Under the pieces are notes generated by a model. The model saw only the letters and a list, made by a program, of their open reading frames with translations. It had not been told where the DNA came from and did no database searches. Source: Streptomyces smyrnaeus (GTDB lineage Bacteria; Actinomycetota; Actinomycetes; Streptomycetales; Streptomycetaceae). Taken from it: a stretch of 64,000 bases of DNA. The translations under genes and the position numbers were made by a program. This document shows, piece by piece, positions 51,930 through 60,875 of the stretch. Each line of letters begins with the position of its first letter. Position 1 is the first letter of the stretch. The stretch spans positions 1-64,000 of the forward strand of contig NZ_JAFFZM010000018.1 in the NCBI RefSeq assembly GCF_017676345.1, in the 5' to 3' direction.

Positions 51930-53230
51930 GCGCGGGCCTCCGCTGTTGCTGTGGCGGACCGTACCGCCAGTTCACGGGCGCGGGCGCGCGCCCAGGTCTC
52001 TGCGGCCAGGACATCGGGAAGGGTCAGCCCGGTTCCGTCCGGTGTGCCGTGCTCTTCGACCACAGCCGCCACCGTATCCACGATGCCTGTGAACGGCAGC
52101 CTTCCGGCCAGAAACGCCTCGACGCACTCCTCGTTCGCCGCGTTGAAGACGGCGGGCGCCGTGCCGCCCAACGCGCCCACCCGGCAGGCCAGCGGCACGG
52201 ACGGGAACGCCTCCTCGTCCAGCGGGAAGAAGTCCCAGGACATCGCCTCGGTCCAGGAGAAGACGGGTCCGGCGTCCGGCACCCGCTCCGGCCAGCCGAG
52301 CCCGAGCGCGATCGGCAGCCGCATGTCCGGGGGGCCGCACTGGGCGAGTGTGGAGCCGTCCGTGAACTCCACCATCGAGTGGACGGCGGACTGCGGATGG
52401 ACCACGACCTGGATGTCCTCGAACGGAATGTCGTAGAGCAGATGCGCCTCGATGACCTCCAGCCCCTTGTTGACCAGGGTGGCCGAGTTGACGGTGATCA
52501 CCGGCCCCATGTCCCAGGTGGGGTGGGCCATCGCCTCCTGCGGCGTCACATCGGCGAGCTCGGCCCTGCTCCGCCCCCGGAACGGGCCGCCCGAGGCGGT
52601 GACGAGCAGCTTGCGCACCTCGGCGCGGGTGCCGCCCATGAGGGCCTGGAAGAGCGCCGAGTGCTCCGAGTCGACGGGCACGATCTGGCCCGGCCCGGCC
52701 ACCGCCTTGACCAGCGGGCCGCCGACGATGAGGGACTCCTTGTTGGCCAGCGCCAGTACCCGGCCCGCCTCCAGGGCCGCCAGGGTCGGGGCCAGACCGA
52801 TGGAGCCGGTGATGCCGTTGAGCACCGTGTGGCACGGGGAGGCGGCCAGTTCCGTGGCGGCGTCCGGACCGGCCAGCAGCTCGGGCAGCGGTTCGGCCGT
52901 GCCGTAGGCCGCGCCCAGCGCCGCGCGCAGGGCGGGCACCGTTTCCTCGCGGGCCACGGCCACCGTGCGCACCCCCAGCCGGTGCGCCTGCTCGGCCAGC
53001 AGTTCGACCCGGCCGCCCGAGGCGGCCAGCGCGGTGACCCGGAAACGGCCGGGGTTCTTCAGTACGACGTCGACGGCCTGCGTGCCGATCGAACCCGTCG
53101 AGCCGAGGATCACGATGTCGCGCGGTGCGCCCGTCTGCGACGCTGCTGCCGTGCCACTGCCGTTGCCGGAGGGCTCCGAAGGCTCAGTGCCGGGGTAGCG
53201 CAGATGCGGGTCAGCGAGGGAGTCGGTCAT
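51926..53230 (-). CDS. dxr: 1-deoxy-D-xylulose 5-phosphate reductoisomerase
   Basis: A 434-aa NADPH-dependent enzyme, second step of the MEP pathway. NADPH binding is at ILGSTGSIGTQ (about residue 42), and the metal/substrate site appears as VDSEHSALFQ and in the later MAHPTWDMG. An N-terminal extension of about 38 residues precedes the usual start. It is coupled to rseP. Confidence 0.96.
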   Translation of the reverse strand: MTDSLADPHLRYPGTEPSEPSGNGSGTAAASQTGAPRDIVILGSTGSIGTQAVDVVLKNPGRFRVTALAASGGRVELLAEQAHRLGVRTVAVAREETVPALRAALGAAYGTAEPLPELLAGPDAATELAASPCHTVLNGITGSIGLAPTLAALEAGRVLALANKESLIVGGPLVKAVAGPGQIVPVDSEHSALFQALMGGTRAEVRKLLVTASGGPFRGRSRAELADVTPQEAMAHPTWDMGPVITVNSATLVNKGLEVIEAHLLYDIPFEDIQVVVHPQSAVHSMVEFTDGSTLAQCGPPDMRLPIALGLGWPERVPDAGPVFSWTEAMSWDFFPLDEEAFPSVPLACRVGALGGTAPAVFNAANEECVEAFLAGRLPFTGIVDTVAAVVEEHGTPDGTGLTLPDVLAAETWARARARELAVRSATATAEARA

Positions 53231-53379
53231 GCCCCCATTGTGTCCGCTCCCGGCAGCCGCCCGGACAGCGCACCGGGTGCGAGGCCGGGTGCATGCGGCT
53301 CCCCCGCGCCCCGCCCCCGCTCACGCCGTCTCGTGCGCGAGCGGGAGGGGGCGTGGCCCGGAGCGCCGCCGGCGTGCGG

Positions 53380-55320
53380 TCACGGGATGCGGCGGTGCAC
53401 ATTCTCCTTCTTGGCCGGTCCCGGCGTGGCGTCGGCGATCCACGGCCCCTCGGTGGACGCGTCGATGACGCCCTCCTCCAGCCAGGTGTAGGAGCCGTCC
53501 AGGACCTGGCGGACGACCTTGCGGTCCAGGTCGTCGGTGTTGCTCCACAGCCGCCCGAACAGTTCTTCGACGCGGATGCGGGACTGCTGACAGAACGCGT
53601 CCGCCAGTTGGTGGGCGGCCTGCCCGTCGGCGCCGTCGCGGCACAGCTTCTCGGCGCGTACACAGGCGGCGCTCATCGCGAACAGTTCGGCGCCGATGTC
53701 CACGATGCGGCCGAGGAAGCCCTGCTTGGTCTCCATCCGGCCCTGCCACCGGGACATGGCGTAGAAGGTGGAGCGGGCCAGCTTGCGTGCCGCGCGCTCG
53801 ACGTAGCGCAGATGCCCGGCGAGGGTGCCGAACTCCCCGTACGTACGCGGCAGCTGGCCCGGTCCCGCGACCAGCTTGGGCAGCCACTTGGCGTAGAAGG
53901 TGCCTGCGGCCAAGGCCGCCTTGCGCTTGTCGGCGAGGGGCTTGTCCGGGTCGATGAGGTCGCCGGCGACGGACAGATGCGCGTCCACGGCCTCCCGGGC
54001 GATCAGCAGATGCATGATCTCGGTCGAGCCCTCGAAGATGCGGTTGATCCGCAGATCGCGCAGCAACTGCTCGGCGGGAACGCCGCGTTCGCCGCGCGCC
54101 GCCAGCGACTCGGCGGTCTCGAAGCCCCGGCCGCCGCGGATCTGCACCAGCTCGTCGGCGATCTTCCACGCCATCTCGCTGCCGTAGAGCTTGGCGAGTG
54201 CGGCCTCGATACGGATGTCGTTGCGTTGCTCGTCGGCCATCTGGGAGGACAGGTCGAGCACCGCCTCCAGGGCGAACGTCGTCGCCGCGATGAAGGAGAT
54301 CTTGCTGCCGACGGCCTCGTGCTTGGCGACCGGCCTGCCCCACTGGACGCGCGCCTGCGACCACTCACGGGCGATTTTCAGACACCATTTCCCGGCGCCC
54401 ACACAGGTGGCGGGCAGCGACAGCCGACCAGTGTTGAGGGTGGTCAGCGCGATCTTCAGCCCCGCGCCCTCGGGTCCGATCCGGTTGGCGGCCGGGACCC
54501 GGACCCGGTGGAAGCGGGTCACGCCGTTCTCGATGCCGCGCAGCCCCATGAAGGCGTTGCGGTTCTCCACGGTGATCCCCGGGGAGTCGGCCTCGACGAC
54601 GAAAGCGGTGATGCCGCCCTTGTGCCCGTCGGCCCGGCGCGGATCGTCGGCGGCGGGCTCGGGGACGCGGGCCATGACGACCAGGAGGTCGGCGACGACC
54701 CCGTTGGTGGTCCACAGCTTCACCCCGTCGAGCACATACTCTTCCCCGTCGCTCTCGGGAACGGCGGTGGTCGCCAGCCGGGCGGGGTCGGAGCCGACGT
54801 CGGGCTCGGTCAGCAGGAACGCGGAGATGTCGGTACGGGCGCAGCGGGGCAGGAAGGCGTCCTTCTGCTCCTGGCTGCCGAACAGCTTCACCGGCTGCGG
54901 CACACCGATGGACTGGTGCGCGGACAGCAGCGCCCCGACGGCCGGGCTGGCGGAGCTGACCAGGGCGAGCGCCTTGTTGTAGTAGACCTGGGTGAGCCCG
55001 AGGCCGCCGTACTCGGTGCCGACCTTCATACCGAGCGCCCCGAGCTCCTTGAGGCCGCTGAGCACCTCGTCGGGGATACGGGACTCGCGTTCGATCAGTG
55101 CGCCGTCGATCTTGGCATCGGCGAACTCGCGCAGCCTGGCCAGGAAGTCCTCACCGCGCGCGACGTCGTCGGCCGCCGGTTCCGGGTGCGGGTGGATGAG
55201 GTCGAGACGGAAGCGGCCGAGGAACAGCTCTTTGGCGAAGCTCGGCTTGCGCCAGTCCTTCTCTCGGGCTGCCTCGGCGACTTCGCGTGCTTCACGCTCG
55301 GAGACGGTCATCTCGCTCAC
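53380..55320 (-). CDS. Acyl-CoA dehydrogenase (long form)
   Basis: A 646-aa FAD-dependent acyl-CoA dehydrogenase, about 250 residues longer than the classical 380-aa enzymes, with an additional C-terminal helical domain. Recognisable regions are the N-terminal KELGALGMKVGTEYGGLG, FLLTEPDVGSDPA for substrate and flavin contacts, and QIRGGRGF. Fatty-acid or branched-chain substrate cannot be told. The GTG at 55320 and an ATG at 55311 (better spaced from GAGGTG) are both possible starts. No electron-transfer partner is adjacent. Confidence 0.93.
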   Translation of the reverse strand: MSEMTVSEREAREVAEAAREKDWRKPSFAKELFLGRFRLDLIHPHPEPAADDVARGEDFLARLREFADAKIDGALIERESRIPDEVLSGLKELGALGMKVGTEYGGLGLTQVYYNKALALVSSASPAVGALLSAHQSIGVPQPVKLFGSQEQKDAFLPRCARTDISAFLLTEPDVGSDPARLATTAVPESDGEEYVLDGVKLWTTNGVVADLLVVMARVPEPAADDPRRADGHKGGITAFVVEADSPGITVENRNAFMGLRGIENGVTRFHRVRVPAANRIGPEGAGLKIALTTLNTGRLSLPATCVGAGKWCLKIAREWSQARVQWGRPVAKHEAVGSKISFIAATTFALEAVLDLSSQMADEQRNDIRIEAALAKLYGSEMAWKIADELVQIRGGRGFETAESLAARGERGVPAEQLLRDLRINRIFEGSTEIMHLLIAREAVDAHLSVAGDLIDPDKPLADKRKAALAAGTFYAKWLPKLVAGPGQLPRTYGEFGTLAGHLRYVERAARKLARSTFYAMSRWQGRMETKQGFLGRIVDIGAELFAMSAACVRAEKLCRDGADGQAAHQLADAFCQQSRIRVEELFGRLWSNTDDLDRKVVRQVLDGSYTWLEEGVIDASTEGPWIADATPGPAKKENVHRRIP

Positions 55321-55382
55321 CTCGAAACGGTGTGGAGGCGGATACGCGGTGCGGGACGGACGGTGGCTGCTGACGACTGGTC

Positions 55383-55435
55383 GCTGTCTGCTGTTGGGGT
55401 CGGCCGGCTGGTGTTCGTGTCGGCTGTCTGCTGTT
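55383..55435. repeat. 13-bp direct repeat upstream of acyl-CoA dehydrogenase
   Basis: GCTGTCTGCTGTT occurs at 55383-55395 and 55423-55435 (40-bp period), in a locally less GC-rich 236-bp spacer that must carry the dehydrogenase promoter. It is a candidate operator pair and otherwise unexplained. Confidence 0.5.
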
Positions 55436-55556
55436 CGTACCCGTTTCAGTGCTGCCCGCGTCGGGGAGCCACCGGCGACTACCGACGGGTGCTACTCGGT
55501 CGTATGTACCCGATTCATCCCCGGCGTACCAGACGCCGCGCACGAAAGCGCCCCAC

Positions 55557-56258
55557 CTACCGCACCCGCTGCTCCCCCGAGCCGTCCGCATGGCCGCCGC
55601 CCGGGGTCACCAGTCCGGTCTCGTAGGCGAGCACGACGGCCTGCGCGCGGCTGCCGATGTCCAGCTTGGCCATCGTGCGGTTGAGGTGCGTCTTGACGGT
55701 CGACTCACTGATGACGAGTGTCTCGGCGATCTCCGCGTTGGACAGCCCGCCCGCCACCAGACGGAGCACGTCCAGTTCGCGGCTGGTGAGCGCGTCGAGC
55801 GTCTCGGGCGGCGGGCCTGCGGGGTCGGTCCGCGGGGCGTACGCCTCGATGAGGCGGCGGGTGACGCTCGGTGAGAACAGCGTGTCGCCCTCCGCGACGG
55901 CCGCGATGGCCGCCAGCAGCCGCTGCGGCCCGGTGTCCTTGAGCAGGAAGCCGCACGCCCCGGCGCGCAGCGCGGCGTAGACGTACTCGTCCAGGTCGAA
56001 GGTGGTCAGCACCAGGATGCGGGGCAGCGGCTCGCAGGCGGTCTCCAGGATGCGCTCGGTGGCGGTGATACCGCTGGTGCCCGGCATCCGGATGTCCATC
56101 AGGATGACGTCGGGCCGCTGCTCGGCTGCGAGTTGGACGGCCTCGTCACCGTCGGACGCCTCCCCGACCACCTCCATGTCCGGCGCGGCGCGCAACAGAG
56201 CGGCGACACCCGCCCTGATGAGCACCTGGTCATCGACGACGAGCACCCTGGTCGTCAC
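55557..56258 (-). CDS. NarL/LuxR-type response regulator
   Basis: A 233-aa regulator. The receiver domain has acidic residues VVDD near 7-10 and phospho-acceptor Asp55 (LMDIRMPG); the C-terminal LuxR-type helix-turn-helix has LTSRELDVLRLVAGGLSNAEIA in two pieces. GTG with AGGGGA. It is 22 bp downstream of its histidine kinase gene and so is its partner. Confidence 0.95.
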   Translation of the reverse strand: MTTRVLVVDDQVLIRAGVAALLRAAPDMEVVGEASDGDEAVQLAAEQRPDVILMDIRMPGTSGITATERILETACEPLPRILVLTTFDLDEYVYAALRAGACGFLLKDTGPQRLLAAIAAVAEGDTLFSPSVTRRLIEAYAPRTDPAGPPPETLDALTSRELDVLRLVAGGLSNAEIAETLVISESTVKTHLNRTMAKLDIGSRAQAVVLAYETGLVTPGGGHADGSGEQRVR

Positions 56259-56280
56259 CGTGTGTGTCCCCTCTGTGCCG

Positions 56281-57651
56281 TCAGGCGGGGAGGATCAGCC
56301 GCACCTCGAATCCACCGCTCGCCCGAGGCCCGGCGTGCAGCCGGCCCCCGTAGATCCTGGCGCGCTCCCGCATCCCAATCAAGCCGTGCCCGCCCGGAGG
56401 CGGCGCACCAGTGCCCGGCGGAGCGGGGACCCGGCGACCCGCACCGCCCGCGCCGTCCGTGCGGCCTCTCCTGCCGCCGCTGCCGGTACGGCCACCCTCG
56501 CCGCCCGTACGACCGCGGTCGGCGCCCGTACGGCCCTCCTCGGCGCTCCTACGGCCCTCCTGGGCGCTCCTGCGGCCGTCGTCGGTGACCGTCACGGTCA
56601 ACTGGCGGGGCTCGTAGGCGACGGTGACGGACGCCTGGGCCGGATAGGCGTGCTTGAGCACATTGGTGAGCGCCTCCTGGACGACGCGGTAGGCGCACTG
56701 GCCCGCGCCGGGCGCGAGGGAGCGGGGCTCTCCTGTGACGGTGAAGCGGACGGGGACGCCGGCGCCGCGCACCCGTTCGGCGAGTTCCGGCAGCTGGTCG
56801 AGGCCTGGTGCAGGCCCGAACTCCGTCTGGTCGTCGGTGCCCTGGACGAGTCGCGGACCGCCGTCCCCCGGCCGGTCGCCGCCTTCCACCCGCAACACGG
56901 CCAGCAGGCGGCGGAGTTCGCCCAACGCCTCGGTGGAGGTGTCGGCTATGGTGCCGAGCGCTCCGCGCGCGGTCTGCGGGTCGGTGTCGAAGACATAGCC
57001 GGCCAGGCCCGCCTGCACGGATATCACCGACATGTGGTGCGCCACCACGTCGTGCAGCTCGCGGGCGATGCGGACCCGTTCCTCGGCCACCGCGCGCCGC
57101 TCGGCCCCCGCCCGCTCGCGGCGCAGCTGGCCGGTCAACCGGGCCAGCTCGACGTTGCGCTGCGCGGACTTGCGCGCCAGATAGCCGAAGCCGCAGATGA
57201 CGCTGGTGTAGAGCACGCTCTGGCCGAGCACGGTGGCCCAGGAGCTCTCCACACCTGTCGTCCCCGCGAAGTTCCACACTGCTGCGAGCAGCAGCGCACA
57301 CAGCGCCGCCTCGCGCAGCGGGCGCATGGACGCGACGGTGTAGAGCGCGAGAAGGGGGCCGAGGGTGTTGACGACGGGCCAGTAGTCGAGCGCTACGTAC
57401 ACCGTCCAAAGGGCCAGGACCGTCAGGCACAGCGTGAACGGGATCCGGCGGCGGGCCACGAGCGGCAGGTTCACCGCACAGGTCAGCGCCACCCCCGTGG
57501 CATCGAGACCCGACCAGCCCGTCGGGACCCGGTCGTGGCCCAGCAGCAGGCTGACGGCGGTGATGGCGAGCGCGATGGCGCTGTCGTACGCCCAGGCCGG
57601 CACGCGCTCAGCCCTGTGGCGCAGTCGGGTCCAGGCCGTCGTGCTCCGCAT
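56281..57651 (-). CDS. NarL-family sensor histidine kinase
   Basis: A 456-aa kinase with five or so transmembrane segments in the first 160 residues, a HisKA_3 dimerisation domain (RIARELHDVVAHHMS) and a HATPase_c domain. Between the N-box side (VTVTDDG) and the G-box (GHGLIGMRERARIYGG) lies an inserted stretch of about 55 residues containing seven-residue repeats. The start at ATG 57651 is chosen by hydrophobic-domain position; ATG 57687 is possible. The signal sensed is unknown. Confidence 0.9.
   Translation of the reverse strand: MRSTTAWTRLRHRAERVPAWAYDSAIALAITAVSLLLGHDRVPTGWSGLDATGVALTCAVNLPLVARRRIPFTLCLTVLALWTVYVALDYWPVVNTLGPLLALYTVASMRPLREAALCALLLAAVWNFAGTTGVESSWATVLGQSVLYTSVICGFGYLARKSAQRNVELARLTGQLRRERAGAERRAVAEERVRIARELHDVVAHHMSVISVQAGLAGYVFDTDPQTARGALGTIADTSTEALGELRRLLAVLRVEGGDRPGDGGPRLVQGTDDQTEFGPAPGLDQLPELAERVRGAGVPVRFTVTGEPRSLAPGAGQCAYRVVQEALTNVLKHAYPAQASVTVAYEPRQLTVTVTDDGRRSAQEGRRSAEEGRTGADRGRTGGEGGRTGSGGRRGRTDGAGGAGRRVPAPPGTGAPPPGGHGLIGMRERARIYGGRLHAGPRASGGFEVRLILPA
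56478..56582. repeat. 21-bp tandem repeats inside histidine kinase gene
   Basis: Five in-frame units of 21 bp; the clearest copies are 56520-56540, 56541-56561 and 56562-56582. They encode RRSAQEG, RRSAEEG, RTGADRG, RTGGEGG, RTGSGGR. Divergence increases with distance. Confidence 0.8.
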
Positions 57652-57895
57652 CGTCGCAGCGTAGCGATCCCCCGGCGGCGCCCTCATCCACCGGACGCGC
57701 TGTGTGGGACACCGGCTGCCTACCGCGGTGGTACGACATGGGCAGTCGGCTACCGCAGAAGGACAGGTTCCACTTACCGCCGTGCGGTGACGACCCGCGG
57801 ACGCCCGCGGCGTACCTTCGGAAACCAGGAAGAGCGCCACGCCCCGGGGGACGGGGGTGGGTCACGGTCGGGGGGGCCGTGGCCGCGAAGCAGCC
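57652..57895 (-). promoter_or_regulatory. Spacer upstream of the kinase-regulator operon
   Basis: About 244 bp between the 48-aa protein gene and the kinase start. It should contain the two-component operon promoter. Several imperfect GGTAGCCG/CGGTACG-type inverted pieces occur, but none is convincing as a specific site. Confidence 0.4.
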
Positions 57896-58042
57896 TCAGG
57901 GCGTGGCGCTGTTCGACGCCGCCGCGTGACCGCTGAGCATCAGCACCACGGTGACGACCAACAGCAGCAGTGCGACAACCGCGACGACGACGGTCAGGGT
58001 GCGGCCGATCCGTCGCCGCTGCCACTCCTCGCGTAGGCGCAT
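57896..58042 (-). CDS. 48-aa single-pass membrane protein
   Basis: A very small protein: basic N-terminus MRLREEWQRRRIGR, one strong hydrophobic helix (about residues 17-38) and a short Ser/Ala tail. An excellent Shine-Dalgarno (GGGGAGG, 6-7 bases from ATG 58042) supports the start over the longer 69-codon frame. It lies upstream of the kinase operon. Function unknown. Confidence 0.72.
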   Translation of the reverse strand: MRLREEWQRRRIGRTLTVVVAVVALLLLVVTVVLMLSGHAAASNSATP

Positions 58043-58147
58043 GGACCCACCTCCCCTGCGGGCTACCGCCCCGCGTGCGCGGACTTCCGATCTCGCGAGT
58101 CGCACACGAGTACCTCGGAATCACATTCCCAGGCACTGTAGTCGCGC

Positions 58148-58912
58148 TCAGGGGACGACGCGGAAATGGGTCGTCAGCCTGCCCTCGTCATGGATGTGGA
58201 AAGCGATCATCGGCGGCAGCCCGTAGTCGATGGGCCCGCCTTCCTCGCCCTCCCAGGGCATCTTCAGGGTCGAGACCACACCGGGCGCCGCCACCAGCGG
58301 CAGCCCGGCGAAGGAGGTCACGGCCGGGGTGTGGCTGTGACCGCACAGCAGCCCTGCCACATGGCCGTGCCTGCCGACCACCTCGGCCAACCGCTCCTCG
58401 CCAAACTGCCGGATCGGATCGACGTACTGGCCGTGCAGCGCAACGGGCGGGTGGTGGAAGCAGACGAAGGCCGGCTTGTTGGCCGGCGCCCCGGCCAGCG
58501 CCTGGTCGAGCCAGGTGAGGGTGGCGTCGTCGAGATAGCCGTGCCCCTTGCCCGGCACGCTGGAGTCGCACATCAAGAACGTAGCGCCCAGCAGTTGGTG
58601 CACCTGGTTGACCGGTGAGACGTCGGCCGCGTCTCCGTTCAGCAGTACGGAGCGGTAGGGGCCGCGCGCGTCGTGGTTGCCCGGGCAGATCAGCGGGAGC
58701 ACCCCGTGGTCGGCGAAGAGCTTTGCCGCCAGGGTGTATTCGGCCTCCTCACCGTGATCGGCGATGTCCCCGGTGAGCAGGACGGCGTCGAGTTGGCCGG
58801 GCAGGCCGGCGAGACAGGCGAGCACGCGCTCGGCGCGCTCGCGGGCACGGGCTCCACCGTCGCCCCGGTCCTGGCCCAGGTGGATATCGCTGAACTGCGC
58901 GAAGGCGAACAT
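58148..58912 (-). CDS. Calcineurin-like metallophosphoesterase (CpdA-type)
   Basis: A 254-aa phosphodiesterase with all blocks of the metallophosphoesterase fold: SDIHLG (Asp9, His11), GDIADHG, GNHD, the HH in CFHHPP and GHSHTP. Closest in layout to class III cyclic-nucleotide phosphodiesterases, so cAMP hydrolysis is plausible but not shown. ATG 58912 gives the family N-terminus; GTG 58948 is an alternative. It lies downstream of the phosphotriesterase gene in the same direction. Confidence 0.88.
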   Translation of the reverse strand: MFAFAQFSDIHLGQDRGDGGARARERAERVLACLAGLPGQLDAVLLTGDIADHGEEAEYTLAAKLFADHGVLPLICPGNHDARGPYRSVLLNGDAADVSPVNQVHQLLGATFLMCDSSVPGKGHGYLDDATLTWLDQALAGAPANKPAFVCFHHPPVALHGQYVDPIRQFGEERLAEVVGRHGHVAGLLCGHSHTPAVTSFAGLPLVAAPGVVSTLKMPWEGEEGGPIDYGLPPMIAFHIHDEGRLTTHFRVVP

Positions 58913-59077
58913 CAAATGGTCCTCGCTGGGTCGATTGTTCCTGGTCACTGTGGTGTACCGCTCGGTCCTGCGCTGCTGGACCCCCATGCCGACCTTCCGG
59001 GCCCCTCATGCCGACTTCCAGGCCGGCTCGGGATCAGTCGTCCGCGTCCGTGTGTGTTGCCCGTCGGCCTGTCTTTG

Positions 59078-60067
59078 TCAGCTCTTCCAGTGGACGGCGA
59101 AAGCGCGAGCCGGGTTGTCCACGAAGAGCTGCCGCGCCGCCGCCTCGCCCAGCTCTCGGGCGACCCGCGGCCGCAGTACACGCGTGATGTACGGCACCCC
59201 CGTCTCCGCGCGGGCCGTCGCGGTGACCGTGTCGCCGCCCAGCAGCAGGCGGTCGCCGTAGCCCTGCTCCAGCAGCCGGCTCAGACTGTCGAACAGGCGC
59301 CAGTCCGTGGCGTGATGAGTGCGCGAGGGACCGTCGAAGACCAGCCACGCACCGGACCGTGCGGCCTCGCGCTGCATCCGCACATCCGGGCACCGCCCCA
59401 GATGCCCCAACAGCACGCTGGAGGGCGGCACCTCCCCCTGCTCGCACAGAAGCTCCAGTACGTCCGTCGCCCCGGTGCCCAGTTCGAGGTGTACCGCGAT
59501 CGGCGCACCGGTCGCGTGGTGCGCCTCGGCCGCGGCAGCCATCGTCCGCCGCGCGTACGGGCCGAGCCCGTGGAAATCTCCCGCGACCTTGATCAGTCCG
59601 GCACGCGGTGGCTCGCCGCAGACACCACCGCGCACACCGCGCGTCAGCTCCTCCACGAACAGCTCCGCCGGATCGGACGGCAGCTCCTCGGTGTAGTGCT
59701 GAGCCTGGTGCAGCCCTGTCGCGGCGACGAGCCGCACTCCGGTGCGCCTGGCGAGCTCCACCAGCGCGCCGGAGCGCCGCCCCATCCCGTAGGGCGTCCA
59801 CTGCACAAGGCTGCTCCCCCCGTGCTCGGCGAACGCGCGCAACTGCTGCTCGGCGGCTTCGGCGTCGGACAGCTCCTGACCGGGCAACCGGGGGCTGCGC
59901 AGGAACAGGTGGTCGTGGGCGTCGCAGACGCCCAGCTCCGAGCCGGGCAGGTCGCCTTCGACGGTACGGACAGCAGCACTCCGGGTCGGCGGGGCAGCCG
60001 CTGAGGGCGTGGATATGCGGGTGCCCTGATGAGAGGCCCGTACCGCTCGGCCCCCGTCGCGCGTCAT
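59078..60067 (-). CDS. Phosphotriesterase-family metal-dependent hydrolase
   Basis: A 329-aa amidohydrolase-superfamily protein. The first metal motif appears as DAHDHLF; a lysine in GLIKVAG is positioned as the bridging carbamate; later ligands are VHLELG and LLGHLGRC, and an Asp in LLGGDTV. Members act on lactones or phosphoesters; the substrate here is unknown. ATG 60067 overlaps the TetR stop (ATGA), so the two are translated together and the hydrolase is probably the regulator's target. Confidence 0.88.
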   Translation of the reverse strand: MTRDGGRAVRASHQGTRISTPSAAAPPTRSAAVRTVEGDLPGSELGVCDAHDHLFLRSPRLPGQELSDAEAAEQQLRAFAEHGGSSLVQWTPYGMGRRSGALVELARRTGVRLVAATGLHQAQHYTEELPSDPAELFVEELTRGVRGGVCGEPPRAGLIKVAGDFHGLGPYARRTMAAAAEAHHATGAPIAVHLELGTGATDVLELLCEQGEVPPSSVLLGHLGRCPDVRMQREAARSGAWLVFDGPSRTHHATDWRLFDSLSRLLEQGYGDRLLLGGDTVTATARAETGVPYITRVLRPRVARELGEAAARQLFVDNPARAFAVHWKS

Positions 60068-60654
60068 GCGGGAGAGCCCGGTTCGGCGGCGTGGGCGTCC
60101 AAAAGCCGCAGCAGGCCGTCCACCGCTTCGTGGAAGGGCCCCGGATCCCCGGCCGAGCGGGCGAGCACATAGCCGCCCTGGACGACGGCGACGACGGTGG
60201 CGGCCGTACCGGCCGGGTCGAAGGCCGATCCGAACTCGCCACCGTTCTTCCCCTCTTCGAGCACCTCCGCCAGACGGGACCGCAGCCAGTCGAAGGTCTC
60301 CTGCAGCGGGGCGCGGAGCGCGGGGTCCGCGACCACGTCCGGGTCCTGGGCGAGCCCGCCGATCCGGCAGCCGCGCAGCACCGAGCGCTCGCGGCTCAGA
60401 TAGGCGCGTACGCGCTGCCGGGCGCTCCCCTCGCAGGAGAGATCCGCGTCGGCCGTCGCGCGCATCTCCTCCGCGCTCTTGCGCACCGCGGCGCGCGCCA
60501 GGTCGGGCTTTCCGCCGAAGTGGTGGTACATGCTGCCTTGACCGGCGCCCGCCCGCTGTTGGATGGCGCGGGGGCTCGTCCCCACGTAACCGCGCTCCCA
60601 CAGGAGCTCCTGGGTTGCCTCGATCAGTTTCCCGGCCGTGTCGGTCCCACTCAT
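60064..60654 (-). CDS. TetR/AcrR family repressor
   Basis: A 196-aa regulator. The N-terminal helix-turn-helix (GTSPRAIQQRAGAGQGSMYHHFGGKPDL, seen in pieces) is typical, and the C-terminal ligand domain is of the AcrR-like form. ATG 60654 gives the family N-terminus MSGTDTAGKLIEAT. A near-perfect palindrome lies 10-27 bp upstream of the start and is the likely autoregulatory operator. It is followed directly by the hydrolase gene. Confidence 0.92.
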   Translation of the reverse strand: MSGTDTAGKLIEATQELLWERGYVGTSPRAIQQRAGAGQGSMYHHFGGKPDLARAAVRKSAEEMRATADADLSCEGSARQRVRAYLSRERSVLRGCRIGGLAQDPDVVADPALRAPLQETFDWLRSRLAEVLEEGKNGGEFGSAFDPAGTAATVVAVVQGGYVLARSAGDPGPFHEAVDGLLRLLDAHAAEPGSPA

Positions 60655-60663
60655 GAGCACACT

Positions 60664-60681
60664 GTACATACTAGTAGGTAC
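60664..60681. promoter_or_regulatory. Probable TetR operator
   Basis: The 18-bp palindrome GTACATACTAGTAGGTAC has arms of 9 bp with one mismatch pair and is centred on ACTAGT. It lies just upstream of the TetR start and would block transcription of the TetR-hydrolase operon when bound. Confidence 0.75.
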
Positions 60682-60875
60682 GGAACTCCAGGAGTGGACG
60701 GTCCGGTCCGGCCACCGGAACACCACTGCCGGGCGCCCCGACAGCAGTGCGCTGTGCGAGACACCCGGCAGCAGTGCGCCCGGGGGAAGGAACGGGCTGG
60801 GGGGAGGGCTGAGGAAGAGGGAGGGCTGGAGCGGGGAGGCCGGGGCTGCGGACAGCCGGCCGGCCTTCCCCGGGC

